The notes: generated from the sequence alone by a model not told the origin. Positions 53,862-63,287 are shown, numbered from the stretch's first letter. The stretch is 64,000 nt of DNA from Paenibacillus lutrae (GCF_009757775.1 NZ_RHLK01000001.1:630551-694550), one strand, 5' to 3'. Translations and numbers: made by a program.

Positions 53862-55292
53862 TCAGTTGCGGTAAGCTCTTTCGTAATGATCAGCCGCTTC
53901 ATGATCGCCTTTTTCACGCAGCCTTTGTACCCAACCCTCCAGCGTAACGTATTTCCAGGGTCCGGTTTCGACGACTTTTTGCAGCGGATCCGTAGAATGT
54001 CCTGGCTTGCCCAAGTGTTCATGCAGCCATTGTGACAAACGATGGTCCATTTCTTTTACTATATCGGGATGCATGTCAGCTACATTAGTGGTCTGATTCG
54101 GATCATGCTCCATGTCATACAAACTGACCGGTTCGAAATTATACAAACCCGGATGATAAGTCCGGATAAAATACCACTTCTGATCGCGGACCGCCCGCTG
54201 GCACGTATAAAGGGCGTGATCCATCACCAAATAGTCACGTCCCTGCCAGTGCTCTCCTCTTAACACCGGAGAGAACGAAGCGCCGTCCCAGCCTGAAGGG
54301 ACAGGCAGCCCTGCCAGATCCGTAATCGTGGCCACAACATCTACATTGTAGATGAGGCCGTTCACAACGGTTCCGGGCTTCGTGATCCCGGGCGCTTTAA
54401 TAATAAGCGGAAGATGGTGGACCGATTCCGTAGCACTCGCATGCTCCGCATAGATTCCATGCTCTCCCAGGGATTCGCCGTGATCCGCGCTGATAATGAA
54501 GCACACCTCGTCTTGAATGCCCAGCTCATGCAGTGTCTGGACAATCTCGCCTACATGCTTGTCCATATAGCTGATGCCTCCGTCATAACCGTTCAAGAGA
54601 TCAATATAATCCTCCCGGTTTGCGATCCGATTCGGCATTGTTGCCGGGAACACACGGTCCGTATGCAAATAAGCCGCCGAATGCGGGAAGCGGTCCGCTT
54701 GATGTGCGGCGATCTCTTCTTCGGTAGGGTACGGCTTTGCCGGATGTTCTCTCCATTGCTCGGCAAATTCCTGCGGGTACGTGTACAAAGTATGGGGGTC
54801 CCAATACTGAATGTGCAGGAAATAGTTCTCCTCTGTACCGTGACTTCGCAGCCAAGGGATTACCGCTGCATTCACCTCGTCGGCATCTTCATTGCCTTCC
54901 TTCAGAGTATGGGTATGGACCTCGTTCCAGCCGGCAAAGTACCACCAGGCATGATGACGATCGCCGAAGGATGAGAAAGTAACCGTCCTGTATCCAGCTT
55001 CCCTCAGTCTCCTTGTAAAGAAAGCATACGTTTCACTATGAGTTTCACCTTCGGGATAATAAAAATCATAGCCAGGTCCCCAGTGTGTGAGAGCTCCGTG
55101 ATTAATAGCAAATCGTCCGCTCATAAAACTTGCTCTGGAAGGCACACAAGGTGATGAAGCACAGTAACAATGATTGAACCTCACTCCCTGGGCCGCGATG
55201 GCATCGATGTTCGGCGTTGTATTCCGGGCATAGCCGTAGCACCCCATGTGATCGGGCCTTAAGGAATCAATATCCAAATAGATCAAGCGCAT
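53862..55292 (-). CDS. Second Cys-type sulfatase of the GAG locus
   Basis: 476 residues, S1 sulfatase family: YLDIDSLRPDHMGCYGY supplies metal ligands, SPCVPSR (about 46-52) is the CxPxR motif, and ISADHGESLGEHG the C-terminal site. The upstream GTG (55301) is too close to GGAGAGG, so the ATG at 55292 (8 bases from it) is chosen. No signal peptide. It differs clearly in sequence from the first sulfatase, suggesting a different sulfate position. Own transcript, convergent with the ROK gene. Confidence 0.9.
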   Translation of the reverse strand: MRLIYLDIDSLRPDHMGCYGYARNTTPNIDAIAAQGVRFNHCYCASSPCVPSRASFMSGRFAINHGALTHWGPGYDFYYPEGETHSETYAFFTRRLREAGYRTVTFSSFGDRHHAWWYFAGWNEVHTHTLKEGNEDADEVNAAVIPWLRSHGTEENYFLHIQYWDPHTLYTYPQEFAEQWREHPAKPYPTEEEIAAHQADRFPHSAAYLHTDRVFPATMPNRIANREDYIDLLNGYDGGISYMDKHVGEIVQTLHELGIQDEVCFIISADHGESLGEHGIYAEHASATESVHHLPLIIKAPGITKPGTVVNGLIYNVDVVATITDLAGLPVPSGWDGASFSPVLRGEHWQGRDYLVMDHALYTCQRAVRDQKWYFIRTYHPGLYNFEPVSLYDMEHDPNQTTNVADMHPDIVKEMDHRLSQWLHEHLGKPGHSTDPLQKVVETGPWKYVTLEGWVQRLREKGDHEAADHYERAYRN

Positions 55293-55413
55293 GATTATCA
55301 CCTCTCCTGTTTTCAGTTAATTAATCTAGTATTCCCATTAAAATACTATGAATAATTTCCTGCAAATCATATCGGAAAAAAAACTTAATTTCAAGAGTCG
55401 TTTTCTTCAAACA

Positions 55414-55442
55414 AGAAAAGTCCGCCTGCTGGAGGCGGACTT
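55414..55442 (-). terminator. Terminator of the phytochrome operon
   Basis: AAGTCCGCC/GGCGGACTT stem, loop of 7, then TTTTCTTG on the minus strand, 18 bases past the phytochrome stop. Confidence 0.85.
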
Positions 55443-55459
55443 CCTTATTTGAAGTATAT

Positions 55460-58018
55460 TTACACGCTTACTGACGCCACACGGTTTCTGCCCTCATCCT
55501 TTGCCTGCTGCAAAGCTCTTTCAGCCGCATGAAGCAATTGATCGGGACTGCTGTCCAAACCTCCTGACGCCTCGGGAACACCGGAAGACACACCTAGAGT
55601 GACAGTCAGAAATTCGCCGCCTTCCGAAGGCGTCTGGGGGATTTGCATCGATAGAACGCCTAAGCGGATCTGTTCGGCCAAATTCTCCGCTTTCTCCAGA
55701 GACCCGCTTAATTGAAGGGAGAAAGTATCGCCTCTGTATCTCGCAATCATCGCTCCGTACGGTTTGCCGACCGCCATAAGAATATCCGATATCCACTGGA
55801 GGCAGGTATCTCCTCCCTGGAAGCCGTACATGGCATTATAGGCTTCAAAATGATCAATGTCCATAAGAATAACAGACAAAGGGCTCTCATTATCCAAGCC
55901 TATTTTCCACTCTTCTGCAAGATGTTTGTCAAAAGAAAACCGGTTAGGCATCTCAGTCAGCGAGTCCGTGTGAATCATGTTGTTCAAGCTGCTTCGGATC
56001 TTAGCAAAATCTTCATGGCCTTCTTCTTCTTTTTTACGCGCAATGACGAAAAAAGAGGGCTGGCCGCTATAGGTAACTTGAGCGAGTGTAATTTCCAGCA
56101 GATGCTCGGTTCCGGTCAGATCCCTCATCATTCCTTCTGTTGAGTATAAAGGAATCGAAGATTCCGTTAATTCCTTCATCTTTGCTTGGAAAAAAGACCG
56201 AAAATCTGTATGCATGAATTCTGAAATATCTCTGCCTGTCAGAATTTCAGACGATTCCGCTTTGAAAAGATCTGTTCCCTGTTGATTGCTGTACTGGATT
56301 CGGTTGTCCGTGATCGTCAAGAAAGCAACGGGGGAATGTTCCATCAATTGAAGGTATCTCTTCTCATTTTCTTTAAGCAGCCTGGAGTTCTGCTGTGCCT
56401 GTTCCTCCGCATGGCGCATTTGATTCTCAGTCTGTTTGAGGACAATGGATTTAAGGTCCGGCAGCGTCCTCAGCTCTTTTGCTTTCCATGCAACCGACGT
56501 ACACTCGACAATCTCTCTCCATTTCTCGAAAGATTTGCGGGGAGATAGACGGTATCCGTCATTTTCTTTTAAGACAGCTTTAGCAGGATCTCCTGCCCAA
56601 TCCACAATTTGTACGACCTCGGGACGGAACCAGATGATGTAGTCTTTAAGGTCCGGTGATAAAGCCAGATAGAGCGCACCCGATGCTTTATTCTTATAGA
56701 ATCGGGCAGGAAGATATTCGCGGCTCAACCGTGAGGTATGGTATTCGTAATCTTCCGATTGTTCAGCAAGCCAAGAAGCCAGGCTGTGAATCTCTTCTTT
56801 GGCAGGCGTGTGTCCGAACACGACAAGTTTGTCCTTATAACTGACAGCCGCTCCAGTCGCATTCATCACCTCCAGCAGTGATTTCCCTTCCAGCTGAAGC
56901 TGCTCCATGACCCGGTGCGCACTCGTATTGCCGATGAAAATATTCGCTATGCGGTTGGCCAATGTTTTCAGTTCAATCTCTGACTGGTAATCATCCAGCT
57001 GCTGTCTCTGATAAAGTTCACTGGAGAAAAAGAAACCTAAGAAATTACACAAATTACGGATCCGGTGAGAAATATATTTGGGTGAATAATGATGACAGGT
57101 AATCATGCCCCAAAGCTGATTCTCATGGATTAAGGAAAGCGTCGTCGTAGCGCCGACACCCATATTTTGCAAATATTCGATATGAAGAGGCGAAACACTC
57201 CGCAGAGTAGATAAGCTCATATTAAGGGGCTTGCCTGTCTGCGGATGCAGGGTCGGGATAATTTTGACCGGGACATAATTGACATCGACTATGGTACGGA
57301 GCCAGTTGCGCAAGTAAAGTTCTCTGGCCTGTTTGGGGATATCCGTTGCAGGATAATGATGACCAAGAAACGGCTCCAGCCCGTCTTCTTTCGCTTCAGC
57401 GATTACCTTGCCGTTCCATTCCTCATCGAATTCGTAAACCATCACCCTGTCGTAACCCAGCATTTCCTTCATCTGCTCGGCCGCGATTTGACTGGCTTCA
57501 GCCCGGTCCCCCGCCTCTTTCATTCTGCAAAAGAACGTCTGGATCCATTCATAGTCTTTGTCCGGTTCATTCTGACCGGAAGCGGGCTCCATCTCCAGGA
57601 TGAGCAGTCCTTCACTTTGATGAAGAATGCAATAAAACGAGACGGGCCGGGCATTCACGTCAATCTGCAGGGTAAGATAGTGAAGCTTGGAAGAATCATA
57701 AGTACGGCGCGTAAGCTCTTCTTGAATGGCGGTTACCTGCTCGTTCCCGAATAGATCCGTGAGCGGCGTACCCAGCAATTCAGATGCCGGTATCCCCAGG
57801 TAGTTCTCGGTATTTACACTGCATTGAACAATCTTCGGATGTTCGCTGGAATAGGACACGGCCAGAAGAACACCATGGGGCTGAATGAGACCGGGAATAT
57901 GGATCGGTTCCTTGTCACAGTTCGTCAAATCGATTTCTTCGTTGTATTCATAATTTCCCTCTGTGAGAAGTGTCCGGTTGAGAATTTCTTTGTCTTTCTG
58001 TCTTTCCGATTTGGACAT
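55460..58018 (-). CDS. bphP: Bacteriophytochrome with PAS and degenerate GGDEF output
   Basis: 852 residues: PAS (about 25-130), GAF (140-310), PHY (325-500), a short coiled linker and PAS (540-660), then a GGDEF domain (about 690-850). Cys34 in LTNCDKEPIH is where biliverdin attaches. PATDIPKQAR (GAF) and the PHY tongue PRKSF are intact, as is SPLHIEYLQNMGV. The GGDEF catalytic loop reads ARYRGDTFSL, so the first Gly and the Glu are changed to Arg and Thr, which suggests reduced or lost diguanylate cyclase activity; the metal motif MDIDHF is kept. Directly behind a heme oxygenase gene (20-base gap), so light sensing with biliverdin is the likely role. The start used is 58018; the longer frame (58081) lies inside the bphO gene. 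Confidence 0.92.
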   Translation of the reverse strand: MSKSERQKDKEILNRTLLTEGNYEYNEEIDLTNCDKEPIHIPGLIQPHGVLLAVSYSSEHPKIVQCSVNTENYLGIPASELLGTPLTDLFGNEQVTAIQEELTRRTYDSSKLHYLTLQIDVNARPVSFYCILHQSEGLLILEMEPASGQNEPDKDYEWIQTFFCRMKEAGDRAEASQIAAEQMKEMLGYDRVMVYEFDEEWNGKVIAEAKEDGLEPFLGHHYPATDIPKQARELYLRNWLRTIVDVNYVPVKIIPTLHPQTGKPLNMSLSTLRSVSPLHIEYLQNMGVGATTTLSLIHENQLWGMITCHHYSPKYISHRIRNLCNFLGFFFSSELYQRQQLDDYQSEIELKTLANRIANIFIGNTSAHRVMEQLQLEGKSLLEVMNATGAAVSYKDKLVVFGHTPAKEEIHSLASWLAEQSEDYEYHTSRLSREYLPARFYKNKASGALYLALSPDLKDYIIWFRPEVVQIVDWAGDPAKAVLKENDGYRLSPRKSFEKWREIVECTSVAWKAKELRTLPDLKSIVLKQTENQMRHAEEQAQQNSRLLKENEKRYLQLMEHSPVAFLTITDNRIQYSNQQGTDLFKAESSEILTGRDISEFMHTDFRSFFQAKMKELTESSIPLYSTEGMMRDLTGTEHLLEITLAQVTYSGQPSFFVIARKKEEEGHEDFAKIRSSLNNMIHTDSLTEMPNRFSFDKHLAEEWKIGLDNESPLSVILMDIDHFEAYNAMYGFQGGDTCLQWISDILMAVGKPYGAMIARYRGDTFSLQLSGSLEKAENLAEQIRLGVLSMQIPQTPSEGGEFLTVTLGVSSGVPEASGGLDSSPDQLLHAAERALQQAKDEGRNRVASVSV

Positions 58019-58038
58019 GCAGGCATCGGCCTCTCTAT

Positions 58039-58653
58039 TTATGGTTGAACGGATGGTTGAACGGGCTCCTGGACAAGCCATTGATTCAAGAGGATGAACG
58101 TTTGTTTGGCCGCGGACAATACTTCCTCCTGCTGATCGGCTGTAACGGCTTCTTTCTCCAACAGTTCACGGAACTCCAGCCACTTGACACGTAAATCCGC
58201 GCCGTAGCTGCTGAAATATCGCCCGCCCGACTCGGGGGTCACCGGCAGGAACTGCTTCAATTGCCTGGTAATCAGCTGCCCGCCAAGCGTTGAGCCCTCC
58301 AGAACATACAAATACCCCAGAGCGCGCGGCAGGGTGGATACATCTGTAACTTCATTACATGAAGCCAGTTTCTTCAAATCTGCCCGGCTGAGCCCGAGCT
58401 CTATTAAATCTTTCTCCAGTAAAGGGGTCTTCATCCGTGACCCGATATCAAAACCTAGCTCGTCCCACTCTGGTAGAGCTGTGATTTCTTGCTCTGCCAG
58501 AGTGACAAAACCGTAAAATTTCTCGAGATAAGTCCTGTATTCCTCCAAAGTTAGTGCCTGATTCATAATGCCCTTGGCATAGTAATTTTGCTCGATTTGT
58601 ATATGAAAGGGTGCCGTTTCTTCTTTTAATCGCACTGAGATAGTCGAATTCAT
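58039..58653 (-). CDS. bphO: Biliverdin-producing heme oxygenase
   Basis: 204 residues of the bacterial heme oxygenase family: His17 in TAPFHIQIEQ is the proximal heme ligand, and the LYVLEGSTLGGQLITRQL block (about 112-129) contains the distal helix glycines. It cleaves heme to biliverdin, the phytochrome chromophore. The ATG follows AAGGGG. Forms an operon with bphP. Confidence 0.9.
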   Translation of the reverse strand: MNSTISVRLKEETAPFHIQIEQNYYAKGIMNQALTLEEYRTYLEKFYGFVTLAEQEITALPEWDELGFDIGSRMKTPLLEKDLIELGLSRADLKKLASCNEVTDVSTLPRALGYLYVLEGSTLGGQLITRQLKQFLPVTPESGGRYFSSYGADLRVKWLEFRELLEKEAVTADQQEEVLSAAKQTFILLNQWLVQEPVQPSVQP

Positions 58654-58918
58654 ATCGTAGTCCCCTTCCTTAGGTTTCTTTTATGATACCAAAATAACCA
58701 GCCAAAAGCATCCAGCCGCCCTGCCGTCACTAAAATCCAAGGTTTTTTATGAATTCATGAACTAACTAAATAATAGTCATAAATTTGTTTCCTTTTATTC
58801 AAAATTTCGCCAATAATACAATCGTTTATGTGAGGAAATATATGGCAATCTATAAATAACAACAAGAAACGCGATGCTCTACTTGCTCCTGCTAAACTTA
58901 TTCCTGGGAGGTAGTTAT

Positions 58919-59743
58919 ATGACAAACCATTTTCTTAAAACTGCAATAGTAACCGGCGGAGCTTCCGGTATCGGGCGGGCTTTATGCAAGCAGTTATCCG
59001 CCAGGAATATTTATGTGATCGTATCCGATATTAATGTGGCGCAGGGAGAAGAGCTCGTCCAGGAAATGGTAAATCTCGGTGGCCAGGCACGGTTTGTTCG
59101 TCTGGATGTAACCGATGCCTCTCAGTTCCAGAGTGTCGTTCAGAAAGTATCCGAGGAATTTGGACGACTGGACTATCTATTCAACAATGCGGGAATCTCT
59201 ATGTATGGAGAATTTAGTGATATGAGCCTGGAAGATTGGAGCAAAATCGTGGATATCAATTTCTGGGGAGTCATCTATGGAACTCATGCCGCCTATCCGC
59301 TCATGCAAAAGCAGGGGTTTGGGCATATCATCAATACAGCTTCAGTCGCAGGACTGGGACCTACCCCTATGGTAACCGCATATAGCGCGACCAAGCATGC
59401 CGTTGTCGGTTTCACAACTTCGCTTCATTACGAAGCAGAGAAATATGGAGTTCAGGTTACCACGTTATGCCCGGGGCATGTAGATACAGCCATCTATGAT
59501 AATGGCTATGCAATTAATTTGAATAAAGATCAAATTAATAAATCTGTGAAGGAACGTAAAATGATGAGTCCCGAAAAATTTGCAGTACTGGCGATGAAAA
59601 ACATCGACAAAAATGTACCGCTCTTCTGCCCTTTACCTCTTCGCAAAACAACGGATCTTTTCTTCAACTTGTTCCCGTCTGTGCATAGGAAACTGATGCG
59701 TATGGTCTGCAGAGTCATTAGAGATGCGCAAGTACATACATAA
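58919..59743 (+). CDS. Short-chain dehydrogenase/reductase
   Basis: 274 residues. TGGASGIG (about 15-22) binds the cofactor, NNAG (about 90-93) is the structural motif, and S-Y-K catalysis uses YSATK (about 157-161) with NTASVAG. Substrate unknown. The ATG at 58919 has GGGAGG ahead. Terminator follows. Confidence 0.9.
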   Translation: MTNHFLKTAIVTGGASGIGRALCKQLSARNIYVIVSDINVAQGEELVQEMVNLGGQARFVRLDVTDASQFQSVVQKVSEEFGRLDYLFNNAGISMYGEFSDMSLEDWSKIVDINFWGVIYGTHAAYPLMQKQGFGHIINTASVAGLGPTPMVTAYSATKHAVVGFTTSLHYEAEKYGVQVTTLCPGHVDTAIYDNGYAINLNKDQINKSVKERKMMSPEKFAVLAMKNIDKNVPLFCPLPLRKTTDLFFNLFPSVHRKLMRMVCRVIRDAQVHT

Positions 59744-59785
59744 TTCATACTGGCAAACACGATTGGACTCTTTATTCTTATAAGC

Positions 59786-59817
59786 AAAGCCTCTGACTAC
59801 AAGCGGGTCGGAGGCTT
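59786..59817 (+). terminator. Terminator after the SDR gene
   Basis: AAAGCCTCTGAC/GTCGGAGGCTTT with one mismatch; followed by TCG. Shared with the convergent VOC gene. Confidence 0.75.
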
Positions 59818-59918
59818 TCGTGCGATCTATAGCCGCTTCTTTGGGGGCACTGGAAAACATTGGAGTCAACGCCTGAGCGGGAACCTGACCGCCGCTGCGG
59901 CAGCCCTCCCACTGTATA

Positions 59919-60296
59919 TCAAAGCTTTGTTCCCACTGCAATCCATCGCCCATCCACATCTTCAAATACAAATTCATGGTTATTGTAATCCGTTACACTT
60001 AAAGGACGAACAATTTTGACGCCAAGCCGGATTAGCTCCTGTTCTATCTCTTCTTGATTGTCGGATATAAAATATCCATCATACCCGTAACCATGAATTT
60101 CTCTGTTCGGAATACAAGTCTCCAGCTTCGATTGAGTTAGAATAATTTCGATGAGATCTTTGTAAAGACATACGTGGGGTTCAGCGGAATCAAGGTAATA
60201 GACGGCTCTGAATCCTAACTGTACATAATATTGAGCTGTCTTATCCAGATCCGGGGTTGGGAAAATCTGCAGGCAGGAAGTAAGTCCCTTATTCAT
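59919..60296 (-). CDS. VOC/glyoxalase-fold protein (bleomycin-resistance-like)
   Basis: 125 residues with two beta-alpha-beta-beta-beta units; ends EFVFEDVDGRWIAVG. The start at 60296 is chosen because the upstream codons do not match the family. Members include metal-dependent resistance enzymes and binding proteins; no specific role can be assigned. Confidence 0.75.
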   Translation of the reverse strand: MNKGLTSCLQIFPTPDLDKTAQYYVQLGFRAVYYLDSAEPHVCLYKDLIEIILTQSKLETCIPNREIHGYGYDGYFISDNQEEIEQELIRLGVKIVRPLSVTDYNNHEFVFEDVDGRWIAVGTKL

Positions 60297-60565
60297 TTCT
60301 ATTATCCCTTCTTCACTATGTTGATTTTCGCATCGGCCATGATGATCTCTTTCGGCCCTCTCTTGTGTAATCATGCGTTAGCTGCATACCTATTTTACAA
60401 TTAGATTAACACCTTTTATTCCTAGATTACGGGTACAGAACAGTTATAATAATTTACTGCCACTTTAATTAGCGTTTATTAGATTGAAAAAGAATTTCTG
60501 AACTAAGCAGTTTGTGTGGAGGGAGCATGTATGCTTTTACAAAGAACTATTCGGAGGGTGAACGC

Positions 60566-61069
60566 ATGTATATACGTCTATTGCAAGAAGCAGACGCTCA
60601 ACAGTATCAAGAATTTCGTCTGAAATCGTTAACAACGAACCCGGAAGCATTCGGATCAACGTTTGAAAGAGAAGTGAAGTTCTCACAAGCCGCGGTAGCG
60701 GCGCGAATACAACCGACTACAGATAAATTTGTACTTGGAGCTTTTGATGATAAGGATGCATTAGGTGGAACTGTGACTTTTATGCGCGAAAGCGGCCCTA
60801 AAACGATTCATAAAGGAAATGTTTACGGGATGTATATAGCACCTGAAATGCGAGGAAATGGTTTAGGCCGATCACTTATGCTCCAATTAATAAGCAAGGC
60901 AAGAGAACATGAAGGCTTGGAACAAATAAACTTAACCGTTGTATCTGACAACGACTCCGCAAAGAAGTTGTACAAGTCTTTAGGATTTGAGGTTTATGGT
61001 ATAGAACAAAATGCCTTAAAATTTAACGGACACTATTTGAATGAAGATTTAATGGTTCTAAAACTCTAG
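60566..61069 (+). CDS. GNAT family acetyltransferase
   Basis: 167 residues. The acetyl-CoA motif is MYIAPEMRGNGLGRSLM (about 90-106). The ATG at 60566 follows GGAGGG; an upstream frame to 60512 lacks one. Substrate unknown. Confidence 0.88.
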   Translation: MYIRLLQEADAQQYQEFRLKSLTTNPEAFGSTFEREVKFSQAAVAARIQPTTDKFVLGAFDDKDALGGTVTFMRESGPKTIHKGNVYGMYIAPEMRGNGLGRSLMLQLISKAREHEGLEQINLTVVSDNDSAKKLYKSLGFEVYGIEQNALKFNGHYLNEDLMVLKL

Positions 61070-61083
61070 TGGAAAGGGATAGC

Positions 61084-62070
61084 TCAGATCAAAAAAATCT
61101 TCCCTTGATTACTTAAATGAGATTCGGCAGTCCGTACAGCTTCTTGCACATCCGAGATGCTGTACCGGGCGGCAGGCGGCCTCAACTTTATTTGGTTATG
61201 CTGAATGAGCGTTATCAACTGATGAAAAGTTGCTTGCCATGTGGAGACAGATACCCGCTCATTCCAATGCCGCAGATGAAACATCCGGACATGCACCTGT
61301 GCCCGCCTAGTGATTTCAGCCCAATTAATAGAAACACCGGATAACAGCCCGATCGTGACTAAATTGCCATGGGGCTGTACGCACCAAGCTAAGCCGGTGC
61401 CGTCAGCCCCGCCAATTGAATCTATTGCGGCATGAACTCCGCGGCCATGGGTTAACTCCATAACGGCGCCATGCAGAGAAGTTTCGGATGTATCAACGAT
61501 ATACTGGGCACCGAGCTCAAGCAATTCTTCCGTATAGGCATTATTTCTAGTTACAGCAATCAGCTTAAATCCAAGGACCTTGGATAACTGGGCAAAGATA
61601 CGGCCGATCGTAGACCCGCAAGCATTGACCAACAAGGTGTCATCGGGTTTAAGTGCCAGTACTTCCGTACAAATGAGCCATGCGGTTAGAGGATTGATGT
61701 ACAGCTGGGCTGCGGTCTCATCCTCCATGAAACCGGGTACAGGAACCGCTAAATCCGCTGAGGTTCTTACAAATTCCTGCCAGGTTCCTTCTCCGCGCAA
61801 TGGCAGCACCCGCTTGCCAAGAAGATGCTGCGGTACGGATGGGCCTACCTCAGTCACCACACCAACTCCTTCATAGCCGGGAACGCCTGGCAGCGAAATC
61901 CGGTGAGAATAGGCTCCCCGTATCGGCAGCAGGTCAGAGGGATTGATAGGACGGGTAATCATGCGGACAAGAATTTCACCCTTCCTCGCCTGCCGCAGTT
62001 GCTTAGATTCTACTTGTAACACATCGCAAGGATTTCCAAATTCATAAAATTTGACACTTAAGGCTTCCAC
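61084..62070 (-). CDS. Zinc-independent MDR-type oxidoreductase (enoyl reductase-like)
   Basis: 328 residues of the MDR superfamily: N-terminal GroES-like domain (PINPSDLLPIRGAY; PGVPGYEGVGVV) and a C-terminal Rossmann domain with VNACGSTIGRIFAQLSK (about 150-166). The ACGSTIG loop resembles 2-enoyl thioester reductases (ETR) rather than zinc alcohol dehydrogenases. Likely NADPH-dependent reductase; substrate unknown. GTG start behind AAGGAG. Confidence 0.82.
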   Translation of the reverse strand: MEALSVKFYEFGNPCDVLQVESKQLRQARKGEILVRMITRPINPSDLLPIRGAYSHRISLPGVPGYEGVGVVTEVGPSVPQHLLGKRVLPLRGEGTWQEFVRTSADLAVPVPGFMEDETAAQLYINPLTAWLICTEVLALKPDDTLLVNACGSTIGRIFAQLSKVLGFKLIAVTRNNAYTEELLELGAQYIVDTSETSLHGAVMELTHGRGVHAAIDSIGGADGTGLAWCVQPHGNLVTIGLLSGVSINWAEITRRAQVHVRMFHLRHWNERVSVSTWQATFHQLITLIQHNQIKLRPPAARYSISDVQEAVRTAESHLSNQGKIFLI

Positions 62071-62113
62071 TATAACAAGTCTCCTTTTTTAAAAGGCTCC
62101 TCTATATATAGTA

Positions 62114-62152
62114 CCTTATAAATCGGCGGGTTTAAATAAACCCTTATAAATC
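62114..62152 (+). repeat. Direct and inverted repeats upstream of the manganese catalase
   Basis: CCTTATAAATC occurs at 62114-62124 and 62142-62152, and GGGTTTA-AA-TAAACCC (62128-62143) forms a perfect palindrome between them. Confidence 0.5.
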
Positions 62153-62173
62153 AGCTTTTCTGACATGCAGTGT

Positions 62174-62199
62174 GTTTAAATTGGAAAATAACAGGTTAA
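62174..62199 (+). promoter_or_regulatory. Sigma-B-like promoter candidate of the manganese catalase
   Basis: GTTTAA, 14 bases, GGTTAA resembles the general stress sigma-B consensus GTTTWW-N12-15-GGGWAW, 39 bases before the ATG. Confidence 0.4.
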
Positions 62200-62237
62200 A
62201 AGAGGAGGGTGTCATTTAACTAGAGGAGGCTGAGATA

Positions 62238-63140
62238 ATGTTTAGAAGAATGGACGAAATCATGATAGAGATTCCTGACGTTGAGAAGCCGGATCCAAAT
62301 GCGGCAGCAGCCATTCAAGAACTGCTCGGCGGCAAATTCGGTGAAATGTCGACGTTAAATAATTACTTATACCAATCTTTTAACTTTCGTTCCAAAGAAA
62401 AACTGAAGCCTTTTTACGATTTGGTTATGAGCATCACTGCAGAAGAGCTAGGTCATGTCGAATTGGTCTCCCACGCCATTAACAAATGCTTAAGAGGTTC
62501 AACAGATTATAAAGAACCGGACAAGACACCGCTAGGCTCTGTTAAAGACGCACGCTTATCCTATCACTTTCTTGCCGGTGCGCAAGGAGCGATGCCCTAT
62601 GATTCAATGGGTAACCCGTGGACGGGCGCGAACGTGTTTAACAGCGGCAACTTAGTAGAAGATCTGCTGCATAACTTCTTCTTGGAATGCGGTGCCCGAA
62701 CTCATAAAATGAAAGTATATGAAATGACCGACCACCCGGCAGCACGCGCAGTTGTCGGATTCCTGCTTGTCCGCGGCGGCGTTCACGTCGTTGCGTATGC
62801 CAAAGCACTGGAAATTGCAACGGGTGTAGATGTCACCAAGCTGGTTCCGATTCCTTCACTTAGCAACAAAGCCTTCAATGAAGCATGGAAGTATGAAGAA
62901 AAAGGCGTGCATACCAAATTATATACATGGAGTGAGAATGATTTTACGGCAATCGACCAGATCTGGAAAGGTACCCATCCGGAAGACGGTCTGCCGCTGG
63001 AAGTAATCCAGGGGTCCCCTCAAGGATTCCCTATTCCGGAAGCCCCGGCTGTCGAGGAAGAGTTTGCCCCGGGCATTTCGGCTGAAGATTTTAAACTAAT
63101 CGCCAAAAGACTTAAAATGTCCGGGAACATAGCTGATTGA
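62238..63140 (+). CDS. Manganese catalase (YdbD-like)
   Basis: 300 residues of the ferritin-like Mn-catalase family: GEMSTLNNYLYQ, TAEELGHVELV (Glu-Glu-His) and ECGARTHKM carry di-manganese ligands. It disproportionates H2O2. Close in length and motif to B. subtilis YdbD, which is part of the stress regulon. AGAGGAGG precedes the ATG. Confidence 0.92.
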   Translation: MFRRMDEIMIEIPDVEKPDPNAAAAIQELLGGKFGEMSTLNNYLYQSFNFRSKEKLKPFYDLVMSITAEELGHVELVSHAINKCLRGSTDYKEPDKTPLGSVKDARLSYHFLAGAQGAMPYDSMGNPWTGANVFNSGNLVEDLLHNFFLECGARTHKMKVYEMTDHPAARAVVGFLLVRGGVHVVAYAKALEIATGVDVTKLVPIPSLSNKAFNEAWKYEEKGVHTKLYTWSENDFTAIDQIWKGTHPEDGLPLEVIQGSPQGFPIPEAPAVEEEFAPGISAEDFKLIAKRLKMSGNIAD

Positions 63141-63171
63141 TAGATGAAGTCAATCAGCCTGGCATTCTATC

Positions 63172-63199
63172 AGATGATCCTTATTCATAGGGATCATCT
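63172..63199 (+). terminator. Hairpin after the catalase, cut short by an insertion?
   Basis: AGATGATCC/GGATCATCT arms (9 bp, loop of 10). The expected T-run is missing; the following bases begin a different hairpin next to the transposase. Confidence 0.5.
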
Positions 63200-63201
63200 C
63201 A

Positions 63202-63247
63202 GCCTGTAGACAAAGTTCCGTAAGGAGCAGGGTCTACAGGCTTTTTT
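63202..63247 (+). terminator. GCCTGTAGAC hairpin with T-run
   Basis: GCCTGTAGAC/GTCTACAGGC arms followed by TTTTTT. It may be the true catalase terminator, or the end of the insertion sequence. Confidence 0.7.
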
Positions 63248-63287
63248 ATCGAATTAGTAAGTAAAACGGTGAGCCGAGGTGTAAAAA

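Noticed and set aside
54414..54974. 186-codon plus-strand frame inside the second sulfatase
   Set aside because: Shadow of a well-supported gene.
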